Assembly: GCA_018340375.1 (NCBI GenBank)
Contig: JAFFJZ010000002.1
Coordinates: 22,400,001-22,464,000, forward strand
Length of the DNA stretch: 64,000 nt
Reading direction: 5' to 3'
From: Gonatopus flavifemur
Taxonomy: Eukaryota > Arthropoda > Insecta > Hymenoptera > Dryinidae
Position numbers and translations under genes: made by a program. The notes under the pieces were generated by a model. It searched no databases, had not been told where the DNA came from, and saw only the letters and a program-made list of their open reading frames with translations. Positions 1-10,799 of this stretch are shown one piece after another; positions within the stretch are counted from its first letter, which is position 1; each line of letters starts with the position of its first letter.

Positions 1-1
1 G

Positions 2-258
2 CACGGAGAAAAATAAAGTTTAGAAAATTACTACGTTCCTACTAAATTGGCAAGATACGAGAAAACATGACTGTAATTGTTACACAGTGTAGTAAAAATC
101 TGTACTTGATCATCTGTAACGTTGCATGCTCATGCTAAAGAGTGTCAGGCGAACCATTCATCTTTACTACATTGTTTATCAATAAAAGTAGTACTTTCTC
201 GTATCTTGCCAAATTAGTAGAAAATATAGTAATCTTCTAAACTTTATTTTTCTCCGTG
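2..258. repeat. Fold-back MITE, CACGGAGAAAAATAA family, copy 1
   Basis: The first roughly 60 bases (CACGGAGAAAAATAAAGTTT onward) return as their reverse complement at 195-258, ending in TTTTTCTCCGTG. The arms also share the stretch around GGCAAGATACGAGAAA. The middle is AT-rich and shows no frame of note. A second copy of the same family lies at 60463-60718, with the same terminal 15 bases and the same internal TGGCA motif. This is a non-autonomous inverted-repeat element that encodes nothing; its transposase source is not in the window. Confidence 0.85.
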
Positions 259-384
259 TGGAAAACGGTTTCGTGTGGAGTACTCTCTCATCTAAGTCAA
301 TTATTCAACCAGGTAGATCCACATCGTCAAAGCTGAAAAATCAAAGCGGTGATGTACAGTATGATACCTTCTGCAGTACTCTTA

Positions 385-799
385 CACTGAGAAAAAGATA
401 CCTAGTTGGAACAATTAAACCTTAGTTGTCGAAGCTAGATTTTTATTTACGCTAGCGAGACTTTAGTTGGGGTACATAAAAGTCTAGCTGTCTGATATAC
501 TAGTATGAATGAAATGGTTTATTCAATGGGAATACAGTAGAACCTCGTTTATCCGAGGTAATGTGGGGAGAGCCTACTTGGAGAGTTTACCTCGGATAAT
601 ACGGAAAGACACAGTAGAAGCCCGTTTAACCGAGGTGATACGGGGAAATTTTACCTTGGATAACGCGGAGCTTCGGTTAATAGAGAGCCGGATAAGCGAC
701 GTTCTACTGTACAAAATTTAGTTGGGACAATTGAATGTTTATTTACAGTGACCCAATTTCCTAGCTGTCGAATATTTGAATAGACCCTTTCTCTCAGGG
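385..799. repeat. CACTGAG-type TIR element interrupted by a pogo-like MITE
   Basis: The left end CACTGAGAAAAAGATACCTA and the right end with TTTCTCTCAGGG are mirrored. The body carries many TTTAGTTG and CTAGCTGTC motifs in both orientations. The intact relative at 25873-26126 shows the uninterrupted arrangement, so the stretch 533-711 is an insertion. Further copies are at 862-1091 and 59276-61250 (itself interrupted). Confidence 0.8.
535..709. mobile_element. Pogo/Tigger-like MITE
   Basis: The terminal repeat begins CAGTAGAACCTCGTTTATCC, and the far end reads GGATAAGCGACGTTCTACTG, its imperfect reverse complement. TA dinucleotides at 533-534 and 710-711 fit the TA target duplication of the Tc1/mariner/pogo superfamily. 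Internally the CGGATAA/TTATCCG motif recurs several times (near 590, 655 and 688). It sits inside the older element 385-799. An open frame of 70 codons across it (509-721) is a by-product of the GC-richer repeat and not a gene. The superfamily call rests on terminus and TA target only. Confidence 0.75.
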
Positions 800-861
800 T
801 GGGTGCCCAATTTTATGTAGCAATTTTTGACTCAGAACAAGAACAAAATTTCCGTCGTCCA

Positions 862-1091
862 CACTAAGAAAAAGGATTCAATTGAATATTAAACAGCTAG
901 GTAATTCAATCATTTTGAATGAAAATTTAGTTGGCTGTTATGAATTTTATTGGTCACAGCGATATATTGTAGCTACCTTGAATAAATTGTCTTATTCACA
1001 TTTCAGACACCTAGACTTTTATTCACGCCAGCTAAAATTCAGCTGGGACAACTAAATTTTAGTTGCCGCAGCTAGGTACCTTTCGTACGGG
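862..1091. repeat. Diverged CACTGAG-type TIR element
   Basis: It starts CACTAAGAAAAAGGATTCAA, carries the same CAGCTAGGTAATTCAAT and GACACCTAGACTTTTATT modules as 25873-26126, and ends in a damaged GGTACCTTTCGTACGG. The damaged terminus suggests an old copy. It directly abuts an AGCTG-motif element on its right. Confidence 0.7.
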
Positions 1092-1323
1092 AGCTACTTT
1101 TTAACTATTACAGTTACTCACTTAGTCACAGTAACAGCATAAAATGTAGAAAATTCAACAGCTAATTCATTTAGCTATCCAAGTATCAACCACAAAACCC
1201 AGCTACGATTACCGACTGCGGTAGTTAAAAAACAGCGACAACTGCAATTATTTTAGCTGCAGTGGTGAAAAAAGGGTGCTAAAAAAGTGAGTAGCTGCTA
1301 CAGCTATTTTCTTTTTTTCCGTA
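1092..1323. repeat. AGCTG-motif element, partial (right end intact)
   Basis: The right end (GTGAGTAGCTGCTACAGC, then CTTTTTTTCCGTA) matches the reverse complement of the left end of the intact copy at 15258-16821. The body is a series of AGCTGT/ACAGCT words in both orientations. The left terminus is lost against the neighbouring element at 862-1091. Confidence 0.65.
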
Positions 1324-1559
1324 TAGGGAGATATTAACATATATCTCATTGGAATCTCATTGGTTCTTGCGAAACTGGTGAAACGAGGAACAATATCGAT
1401 TTTATAGAATTATATCTGAAGAAAACATAAAGCTCTGAAGAACATTCGACGAACGTAGATTGAGAAGGCAAACATTCAAACGTTTAATGGACTTATTGAA
1501 TGCATATCAGCTTGAAATCAATCTCAAATTGATTTATGAAGCTTTTGTTCTCTTCAGGC

Positions 1560-1860
1560 TGGAGTACTCTGACTCCTCGATACAATATAAATAGTTAGTT
1601 CATACACCCTTTCCTCGAAGCTTTGTCTGTATATATATATATGTATATATATATATAAATAACCCCACACATTTTCCGTAGGATCCATGTCAAGTGACTG
1701 CGACGGCAAATCCAGTACATCGACTTTAATCATTTCCTTCTTTCTACTTCGTGCAAAGACTACATTATCAATATTTTCTTTCCTCCCTATATGTTCGAAT
1801 GATTTTACTTTTCGATTCTGATTTCTTGATTTAAATTCTTCTTTCACTATTCCCTGCATT
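1560..1860 (-). pseudogene. Tc1/mariner-type transposase fragment, C-terminal catalytic part
   Basis: The minus-strand frame holds the segment VDVLDLPSQSLDMDPTENVW followed by GYL (about 1656-1730). This matches the hallmark LDWPSQSPDLNPIENVWG block of Tc1-family transposases, whose glutamate is the third acidic residue of the DDE/DD34E catalytic triad. The match is seen in the sequence; the family assignment follows from that well-known motif. Directly after GYL the frame runs into a (TA)n microsatellite (1629-1659) and loses homology, giving a YIYIHIYIYR stretch. No first or second catalytic aspartate block (the DN.PKH type) can be seen upstream. It is therefore a broken relic and not an active gene. 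Tryptophan of LDWP is replaced by leucine and isoleucine of PIEN by threonine, consistent with decay. No clear terminal repeats flank it. Confidence 0.75.
1629..1659. repeat. (TA)n microsatellite
   Basis: Alternating TA with one G interruption, lying inside the decayed Tc1 transposase frame. It probably expanded after the copy died. Confidence 0.85.
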
Positions 1861-3800
1861 ACTTTATACGAGTATCATGAACTTTGTATTCTTTGTATCG
1901 TACCCTTTATATAAATAAGAAGTCAAGTAGCATCGGTACATCCGAACCTTGGATGAATGGAAACCGAGTATTCATATACGATGGAGTTCCATAAGATATG
2001 AGCATCAGTCCCTGTCTCTTTCGCGTACTCCTTATAAATCAATGTTACTTGAAATTGTAGTCTGTATCTTCTCACGATACTCATAACAATCTCGCATATT
2101 CTCGTCCTTCCAACTAAAACCATTGCACGAACTTAACTGTGATCTTATACTACTTCCATTCTTTTGATTTTTCTCTCCAAGAGTTGGTTCTGAATATTCG
2201 TTATTGGAACATTGAACAATAGCGAAGAGTAATGGATTTGTCTTTTTTTTCTTTCCTTCTTTCTTTTTTCTTTTATTGTTTGAGAATGTTCACTTAGCCT
2301 TCTCGTTCTTTTGTTCCCTTTCGTATTTTCTTTGTACAAACATTGAATTTTCTCCCTTTATCCTCATTTACCCTCTTTTTCTTCGATACATTTGACGTAT
2401 CGAATACGAATGTAAATCATTATCGGTAATCCAACGGCAGGAGAGAAAATAAATTATATAGACGAGGGAGAGAGTGCTGACTGGTTCGCTAGATCGCGAT
2501 GAATCTTTTTTGATAATTTATCGAAGAGGAGAATGAACTCATCCTGTGAATTTATCTTGTTTGCTCTCATTTCATTTTGTAGATGAATTTGGAATTTTGA
2601 GTAATCGATTTTCCACTCATATATCTTTTCTCTTTCACGTTGGTGTGAATGATTTACTGATTTGATTCATACAGGGATTGATGTTCCAAATGTATCACGG
2701 TATATGGAGTCTCAACAATGAAACGATTGAGGGTGTGTAGATCGTGTTTGGGGAAATATACATGCGGAAAATAAAGAAATCGTTGAACTTCGTGAGGTGC
2801 AATAGAATATTCATTACACGATGCACTCAGTTTAATTGAAATGAGTCAAACATATCTGATATTAATCTCCAACGGTACTTTCGTGATTCGAAATCCTATG
2901 GTTTTGGTATCTTATCGTTCATCTTCTTCTCTCATCGCTATTGCAACAGGACACAGCTGGTTCAGAGAACGATTAGGTTAAGATACTTGGTGGATCCGTT
3001 AAGCGGACTTCTCCTCCGCTTGTGGTTCTGTTCTGGCAAATTGGTTCTGTCTCTCCAGTACACCGAAGATGCCTCTCAGTTCTGTTCTCTCGTCCCTACT
3101 TTCTCTATATCCATGCTGAGTCACGTCTAATGCGGTAATGAAGGGAGCATGAAGACTGAGAAGAAAATTCAACTAGATGGTGATCGAAAATATCTTTAAT
3201 TGGCAATTTGAGGTAAACGGAAGGATATTAAAGTCAAATGTTTGCAACAGTTCTTAAGTGAAACTCAATGGACGAGAGATGCGGAAAAAAACGGAACTTC
3301 GGTTAATTTTTCATCGAAGCCATTAGAGTTTAACCAAGAATATAATCGTGTAGTCAATTGATTGATCGATGATGGATTGCCTCGTACAAAATCGATTAAT
3401 CGAAAAATAATTATTCGCTCTCGTGTCATTCCAAATTTCACAATACGATTCGATTGTGGGAAATTGAAGATGGGGAGTCATTGAAAATTGGATGCATTCA
3501 GTTTGATATCGTTCTGTGTTTGTGTGTCAGTGGTTTTTGGTGCAATCAAGCGTACCGTAAAGGATCCATTGCACGGGGAAAATAAAATTCACTGTGACAG
3601 TTGATTATTTAGTCGTAGCTGCAAATTATTTTACAAAATTTCCAAATCCTCTTATTCACTTTGTAAAATTTCATACTTAACTTTCGAAGAGTTCGAATTC
3701 TTTTCTATTCTTTGTTAAATATTGATGATTTTTCAATGTTTTTCCAATCAAATTCCACAAAAATGTGAACTGTTTTATCTCCATCACGAATTTGAAAAAT
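1861..3800. other. Stretch without recognised gene or repeat
   Basis: AT-rich sequence with scattered short frames on the minus strand (66 and 64 codons near 1923-2339). These are lysine-rich or low-complexity and show no motif. A T/C-rich tract lies at 2235-2280. No clear inverted repeat was seen. Confidence 0.5.
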
Positions 3801-3815
3801 ACTCTCAGATTTTAT

Positions 3816-4959
3816 CCCAGACAGCACTGGGACGTTTTGAAAACACTCTCAAAACGTGGTTGGTAACATAGAAAACATGCCAAAAACGTCCCAGGATGTT
3901 TTCAAAACGTCACATGTATGTTTTGAAAACGTGAAAATGTCCTAGAACGTTTTATTTTCGTTTTCGTGGGAGGTGATGGAAACATTTTATTGTGAATGTT
4001 TTGAAAACGTCACATGAATGATTTCCTCGTCTTTTTCAGTCACTAAAATTCATATTATTCCTTGGAGAATTGGAATATTCCAAACACATTTTCAAAACAT
4101 AGCAATGTGTCACACAGATGTCCACAAAAAAGTCCTGCAATGATATCATTCGGAACGTGAGAATTTAATGATATTGAACTATTTACGTGAAATATTTGAA
4201 TGTTGAGCGAGTTTAAGTGAAAGTGAGCTGATTTTTTATTGAATAAAGTGCAGTTTTGATCAAATTAAATTCTTGGTTATGGCATTCGATTTGTCAATTT
4301 GGATATAAAAATTTCATGTTATGTAAGTATGTGTAATTAAATCTTTCAAATGAAAGGAATTGCATGGATTTGATATTTTCTATGTAATAAAAATGAATTT
4401 TACATCAGTTGATAACCAAGCGAGTTATGTGAATTTTCAAATTTAGGTTAGGATATGTTGAATGATTACTTTCAAAATTCTATTGAGATGATTATGTGAT
4501 TAAAGAAGGCCTTTTGCAGGTTTTCCTTTTTTTAGTGGATGAAAAGGTGACGCACTAACACATCAAAATGCTCAAATCCATGATTTTCATTATTTTTGGA
4601 AGATTCATTATTTATACATGTTAAAGAAATAGAGGAAATTATAAAATTTTCAAAACAATCCTTCAATTCTCTATGATGATTTGATTAAATATAATTGTGC
4701 ATAAATTATATTGAAGTTGATGTTTCCAGTCTCATTTCAAAGTATTATGCAAACATATTACGAATACCCATTTGATTTAATATTCCAGAAACGTTTCAAA
4801 AATGACCTAAGAACATGAGAATAACATTTTCAAAATCTTGCGGAATGCATGAAAAAAAAACGTTTTCAAAACATCTAGAACATGATGTTTTCAGAATCAA
4901 ATCTCGAAAACTATGAACACGTTTCTAAAACGTCCCGAGAACTTTCGGTGCTGTCTGGG
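3816..4959. repeat. TIR element with CCCAGACAGCAC ends and GTTTTGAAAAC motifs
   Basis: The left end CCCAGACAGCACTGGGACGT mirrors the right end, which reads GGTGCTGTCTGGG. Both ends are rich in the near-palindrome ACGTTTTGAAAACGT or parts of it (for example 3833-3850, 3896-3912, 3918-3935, 3995-4012 and 4853-4870). The central 600 bases are plain AT-rich DNA. No transposase is encoded. It shares its design, but not its motif, with the elements at 32586-34704 and 56564-57189. Confidence 0.75.
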
Positions 4960-5873
4960 TAAGAAATATTCTGAAATTTTTTATCAAAGATGACTCTGTT
5001 CTCGACTTACAATTTTCTCCGTGGGCAAATAAATTTTCAGTTCATGATATGTACTTTCTACTATGACGGCTAAAAAATCATTATGGTAGCTAACAAGATT
5101 GCTGTGAAAGCGAATAAATTTCTGTTGAAGCAAAAAAATCTGCTCTTTTAGCGAAATCAAATTTTCCTATCGAAGCGAATTTTTTTCTATGTGCGCTTCG
5201 TTTTAATATGTCGGGATATATTCGGATATAGAGGAACATACACTGTAGAAGCATCGATAAAATCCTCAGTAATTAGGCAACAATCAATCCGAAGAAAAAT
5301 TCAGGAAAATTACAGACAGTTTGGTAATTATGCAAAAATAAAATACGATAAATATATTAATTTTCCGGTAATTACCGAGAAACGCGATAAATTGACCAAA
5401 TATTTAGGAATTTTCATCCTCTGTAATCGGGTTGATTGCTTCCTGAAAAATTACGTTGAATGTACCGAAATTTTTTTGACTTGGTATTTATTTGCTGTGA
5501 ATAAGAGGTGGTCAAAAACTGTACAAAAATTATGTATAATTCTTTATATTCCCGTACTGTTTTATGTAAACATTAAATAGAGAATGCATAGATTCATTTC
5601 TTAATTACAGTATTTATATGGAAGATGTCTTTCAACGCTGAGTTTCGGGCCACTGGCTGATATACAAAGCTTTTCTCATCTTCTTTTCCTTTGGCATCTC
5701 AGATACTTTTTGTGGATTACTACAGAGACATAAAGCCAAATTCAAGGGCTGCCGTCTTCAATATTTTCCCAGCATGTTCTTGTGAAACAATTTCACAAAG
5801 TGATACATACGCGCATGTACTTTTTGATTTGTTATCACTTCAATGAAAAAATATGATGATACCCAGATGAAAA

Positions 5874-7160
5874 TTGACGATTGGCACTAGGATGGCGCAA
5901 CACGGACAAAGATTGGCCGAGCCTTGGCGGTTAGCAAGGTGCAAGCTTGAAATGATAACATCGTTACAGGCTCCATTGATGTATTCTGCCAATCACGGAC
6001 CAACATTGGTACGATTATGGCAGTCAAATCAGCCATCATTGGCAGCCCTTGAAAAAATTTGTCGCTCGATCTAAATCCAAGATTGGATCATGCTTGTACT
6101 CATTACGAACCAAGACTGATAGACGAAATTTTTTATGGTCTGCCAATGGTCAGATGTTTTATGCATTCAAAGGAGGTACCATCATTTATTACACATAAAT
6201 GATGTTGACTGCTAAATTTGAGTCAATACTATAATGGTACTGAGTCAATATTCGGCCAAAATTGATTCAACGTTGCGACAATCCCGCGCCAACGTTGAGC
6301 CAATGTTGTGCCGATGTTCAACTCTATGTTGAACGATTGCAAAAATATCATAAAAATTCAGAGTTGTATATTCCCGACATCGATTGCTTCCCCTACACAC
6401 CTGTTAAGAAGTACAGCCCGAACCTGAAATATTTTATACAACCAGGGCCACCAGAATATCTCTGTATACATTGAAACGAAGAAACTTATTTGATTAATCC
6501 AATACACGATGTGTTTATAAGTTTAATATAACTCAATGATTACTAGTTACCTCACAAATCAATTACATCAAGTATAATTCAAATTCTGATGTCCACGAGT
6601 CCATGGGTCTGCACAGCTAAAATCTCTCCTTCGATGAAGGACCTATGATGGAGACAACAATTTTCAAATCAGAAGGTTAAATTATGCTTATATATCAACC
6701 GCATAGTTCGTTGAGCGCTTGCGAGAAACGAACCGAGCATTGGAAGCAACACCGAAGGGTGGCGCTTTGACATTGGACGCGGGAATTTTTGTATGGAGAC
6801 GTATAATTGAGGATCGTGGCTAGCCTGAGCCAAGCTTTGACCAGGCTTGGCACTGCATTGGGTACTCATTTCTTCTAAACGTTGTCAACGTTTGGATCAT
6901 TATTCAGCCGTGCTATGAACTTGTTCGTATGAAGTTAATTTCTTTTGTTCAAACGATATTGGGACAACGATGAACCATGATTGGCACAATCTTGAGCCAA
7001 TGATGGCTTGATCATTGGAAATTATGATTCCTAACATTGGTGCAACATTGTGCCACTTGTCAGTCAACGTTGGCTCGATATAGATTTCCAAGCCTTGGAT
7101 GTCAGCATTGCGTCTATTTTCCATCGTCAGTATTGGCGCAAGCAAGAAATTTTCACGGGG
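5874..7160. repeat. TTGGCGCAA/CATTG-motif element, copy A
   Basis: The ends carry GATTGGCACTAGGATGGCGC (left) and CAGTATTGGCGCAAGC (right). Inside are many words such as TTGGCGCAA, CAATGTTGGC and CAAGCCTTGG in both orientations. Two relatives lie at 34723-35600 (same orientation) and 38188-38990 (inverted). The middle, near 6360-6870, is less repetitive. The frames of 60 to 86 codons found here follow the motif repeats and are not treated as genes. Confidence 0.65.
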
Positions 7161-7402
7161 GGACCCGCGGTGATGATAAACTCCACGTTGAGCTGCATGG
7201 GTTTAAAGTGGATGATCGAAATTCGTAAACGGAACATAGAACCGACGCACAGGGGAGAAAGTTTCATGCATTTATGGACAAAATCGGTCTACAATTCAAT
7301 TCTCATCTGATTTTAATTAATGTTTTCTCAAATATTCGGAAAAAGTTTCACTTTGACATATCACTGTGGTATTTCTGTTCCCACCAATCGATATTTTATA
7401 TA

Positions 7403-7774
7403 CACTGAGAGAAATGTACAATATAAATCGTATAGTAAAAATTTTTTAATACGACATATTGAGAAATATAATCTTTGAAAATTCAATTTGATGTAACCTA
7501 ATATATTTTTATAATAAAACGATTATATTGAAATTTACTAAAAAATGTAATACGCTTTATACACTAATCATGATGAATTATAATGAACATGGATAAAATC
7601 CTACAATACTGAGTGCCGCAATCCGCACGACCAGTTCGTGTTATAGTACAATAATACGCAAACAATCCTGATTCGGATTTACTATAGTAACCAGGATTGT
7701 TTGCATATTATTGTGCTATGACACGAACTAGGCGTGTGAACTACGGCATTCAGTATTGTAGGATTTTTTCCGTG
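7403..7774. repeat. CACTGAG MITE remnant fused to a hairpin fold-back
   Basis: 7403-7587 begins CACTGAGAGAAATGTACAAT and is homologous to the left part of 22665-23875 (shared block around TAATATATTTTTATAATAAA). From 7588 to 7774 a tight hairpin follows. CATGGATAAAATCCTACAAT is mirrored by GTAGGATTTTTTCCGTG, and the arms share GCAAACAATCCTG/CAGGATTGTTTGC around a short loop at about 7670-7690. The inner hairpin is an insertion or the replaced right half of the MITE. Confidence 0.75.
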
Positions 7775-8040
7775 CAGCTAAAAAATGGCTGACCTAATTG
7801 ACAGCTGATTCATCCTTTCTGTGGAAATATTCTCATCATGCAGGCCAATATAATGTAAATACAAAAACACGAATTTGCTGTAGCGGCTACACACTTTTTA
7901 TCTCACTGTCTTCTTCCCTGCTACAACAGAAATGTTTGCCACTTATTAAATGACACAGCAAGAATTCGTAGCTGTGGCAGCACAATTTTAATAAGCTCTA
8001 TTTCTACTTATCCAAGTATGAAAGAATAATTTTTCCCGTG
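7775..8040. repeat. AGCTG-motif element, partial
   Basis: It contains GTAGCGGCTACACACTTTTT and GTAGCTGTGGCAGCAC words and ends in TTTTTCCCGTG, like the right end of the AGCTG family (15258-16821). Its left end is lost at the junction with the hairpin at 7588-7774. Confidence 0.55.
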
Positions 8041-10060
8041 TTCGATTTAAAATCCGTCGAAGATTTGGTGCCAGTTGGAGAAGTTTCATCAACCCTGAAC
8101 GGTAACATTTATTTTTACCCAGAAAAACATGTTTTTCTCTTCTATTCAACATACATTTGATTCCTCTTGTGAAACTATTTTGACAAATTTTCTCGTGTAC
8201 CTATCAACAATATTCTAGTATACGTAAACTTACGTGCACCGCATTCGATCCATAATTACTCATGAGATTGTAAAGTTAATTATATAATTGAATCACTGTC
8301 ACTGCAATTCCTACCTTGGAAATTGCGGATTCTTCGCTTCTTCTGAAAGATATTTTATTTCTTAATGGCTAAGAGGTTTGGGGTGGTGTAAGCACAGCTC
8401 CGTTGCATGTGTTTTACTCTTTTCGTAGATGGAAGGAAAGAGGAGTTGGGAACAAAATAAGAAATAGGAAAGAGAAAAGAGCGAGATTGAAATCCAGCAA
8501 CAAAAATACGACTCCCTCTAACTCCGCGGAATCCCTAGTTCCCATGAGAAAATAACAGAGTGAGGAAATACATAAGCTGACTTTTTTGTTATCCTCGAAT
8601 CTGAAGCTTCGGTGTACACGTTTTTTAAGAATTTTAAGAATGAACCGGAGTTTGAAATTCAACATTTTCGAAGTATTCCTTCAGGAAGAGAAGTATAAAT
8701 ATTTCATAGCCATCGTGAAGTTCGGAAAGATAATTTAAATGATAATGAAGTTTCATCGAAGAAATACGGAATTGTTGTAACATTGTTGTTTGTGTTTGTA
8801 TGAAAAATAAACTCATAATTCTAATATTTAATCGCATAGAATTACATTATTTTCCTCAATTTTGAGAATTTATTATTGACGTCGTTATATGAAACTTGAG
8901 TATCCTTTTCATTTCTCAATACTCAAAGCAATAAATTATCAAATTTCGCTCATGAATATCACAATATTCCCACAATCTATTTATCTTCCTACAGCGATTC
9001 TTATTCCGAAACACGACGATGCTCCCATCGATTAAAACAATACGTATGGCTGTGTATGGCTATCGAAGTAACCTCTTTCTCCTTAGTTTACGAAATATCG
9101 ATCTTCTTCCTTGAAATAATCATAGGGTAGCGGTGCTAGTCACCGACTATCCTTCAGCGGTCGACCAGTTTCAAGTTTTTCAACTTTATTATTAAATTCG
9201 CGAGTTAAATCCAATCATGAACAGTATGACACAGAAAATAATCGAAATGGGTACTGGATACATTTCCCTTCGACGCAGATGGTCCAGAATATCAATTGAA
9301 ACCCTTTGATCTTGAATTTTTTATTGCTCTGAATATTTTAAATATACCTTCAGGGCTGATAGATTTATCGGTTTCGTAAATTCCGTTACTAAACTCATCT
9401 GTTATAGGTTCTTTTTTTCGTAAGAGGATTTCAGAAAGTCGACTCGGGATCTCTCAACATTGACATGGTTTTCAACTAAGCTATTCCCTCAGGCATATCA
9501 GACTTTAAAAGTTGGAGATGCAAACGTTACATACATTCTCCTGGAAATATTTAAAAGTGCTTCATCATGAATTCAAAAAAAAAAATATATATATATATAT
9601 ATACATGTTGTATTCTACACGAATAAAAATTCATTCCTTGGAAGTGGTTGAATCCATCTCGATCCTGCTCTGGTCTGGACGAGAATTTCAACGATTGTTT
9701 ACCATTGTAATCTTGTCAAGGAAACCTCCCCTGAATCCAAACACAATGGAAAATTTTGTAGCAAGATCTTGAAGAATAAAATTGTGTTCGTGGAGTTTTT
9801 CAGGGGGAGTATGAGAGAACTGATAAGGTGGATTGCGCTCATAGCCTGCTTCGTTCACATTTTCGTAATAGTGTTCGCGTTCTCATAATTTAATCGATAT
9901 TTGCTATGTTCGCATCTTATTCCAATGAGAAATGATTCCTGGTCATTCTCTAGCTCATTTCAGGGCCTAGCCAAGGTCTGATAAGACCTGATAGAAGCCT
10001 CATCGAGTCCTAAAACCGAACGGTTACTCACACTTTCACGATCTACACGGCTCTCGCTGC
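8041..10060. other. Stretch without recognised gene
   Basis: Mostly AT-rich unique-looking DNA. It contains a poly-A plus (TA)n tract at 9577-9602. Frames of up to 86 codons (9512-9772 plus, 8414-8665 minus) are low complexity and show no motif. Confidence 0.5.
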
Positions 10061-10480
10061 GCTTGCATCTTGAAATATTGAATACACACGAAAATAATCA
10101 ACCCTCTGGGGATACACTGGGTCAAAGTATCTTTACATTTCTTTAAATATTGGAAAAATTATCAACTGTACGGCAAAGCAGGTTCGTATTCTGCAGACTT
10201 CGGCGATGAATTTAAAAAAAATACATTGCTCTACGATGTTTTAAAACCAAGATCTGAGCAATCAAAAAACACTCGAGTCAAACTGACCCAGTGTATCCCA
10301 TGTGTGAAGAAACTATAAGTGTATCCCCAGAGGGTTGATTATGATCGTGTTTCAACATTGATATCTGCATACAATACGCCACAAGATAATTCATCATTTT
10401 AATAACTTTCCTTGAATCCAAGTGCGATTTTTCACGAAATACTAGTATCATTTGAAGTATAAACATGCGAGTGAAGCGAG
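10061..10480. repeat. Nested inverted repeat, possibly piggyBac-like
   Basis: The outer arms CTCTCGCTGCGCTTGCAT (10061-10078) and ATGCGAGTGAAGCGAG (10465-10480) are mirrored. The inner arms are tighter: AATCAACCCTCTGGGGATAC at 10096-10115 and its exact reverse complement at about 10321-10340. A second mirrored pair, ACACTGGGTCA / TGACCCAGTGT, lies further in. The layout of CCCT plus GGGTCA/TGACCC resembles the ends of some piggyBac MITEs, but the expected TTAA target is not intact, so the superfamily call is weak. Confidence 0.5.
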
Positions 10481-10613
10481 CTCCATTTATACCCTACAGA
10501 TGTAAGCGTAATACAATTGTGAAACTTTGGGAATGTTTCAATAAAGTTGAGTAGATTATAGTTGGATCACAAAAACAATTTCACATAGCGAAAGATGATA
10601 CGATAGAATCACT

Positions 10614-10790
10614 TCATCCTTCGGTAATCTTCGTATCTGTTGTCGTAGTCATCGTCGCATTATCTTCCAACGTTTCCACCTCTGGAAAAGGAAATTCCTC
10701 GTCTACGATCGTCGTCGCAAGACGAACCAGCGTCGAAAAGCTCGACATTTCTACAATATAATTTTTCTCCGCTTCGTAAACTCGGGGCAT
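10614..10790 (-). CDS. Possible small ORF or exon, 58 codons, unknown
   Basis: A minus-strand frame runs from ATG (10788-10790) to TGA (10614-10616). A second in-frame ATG at 10746-10748 would give a 44-residue product starting MSSFSTLVRLATTIVDEEFP. The first part is mixed; the second is acidic and threonine-rich (PEVETLED, then TMTTTTDT, ending KITEG). The stretch is clearly GC-richer than its surroundings, with many G/C-ending codons (ACG, TCG, GAC, CTG), unlike the AT-ending chance frames elsewhere in the window. No signal peptide, membrane segment or known domain is seen. A TGA lies in frame just before the upstream ATG region. No convincing 3' splice site lies immediately upstream, so it could be a short complete ORF, a terminal exon, or merely a GC-rich regulatory block. 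I do not recognise it. Confidence 0.3.
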   Translation of the reverse strand: MPRVYEAEKNYIVEMSSFSTLVRLATTIVDEEFPFPEVETLEDNATMTTTTDTKITEG

Positions 10791-10799
10791 TACAATGAC

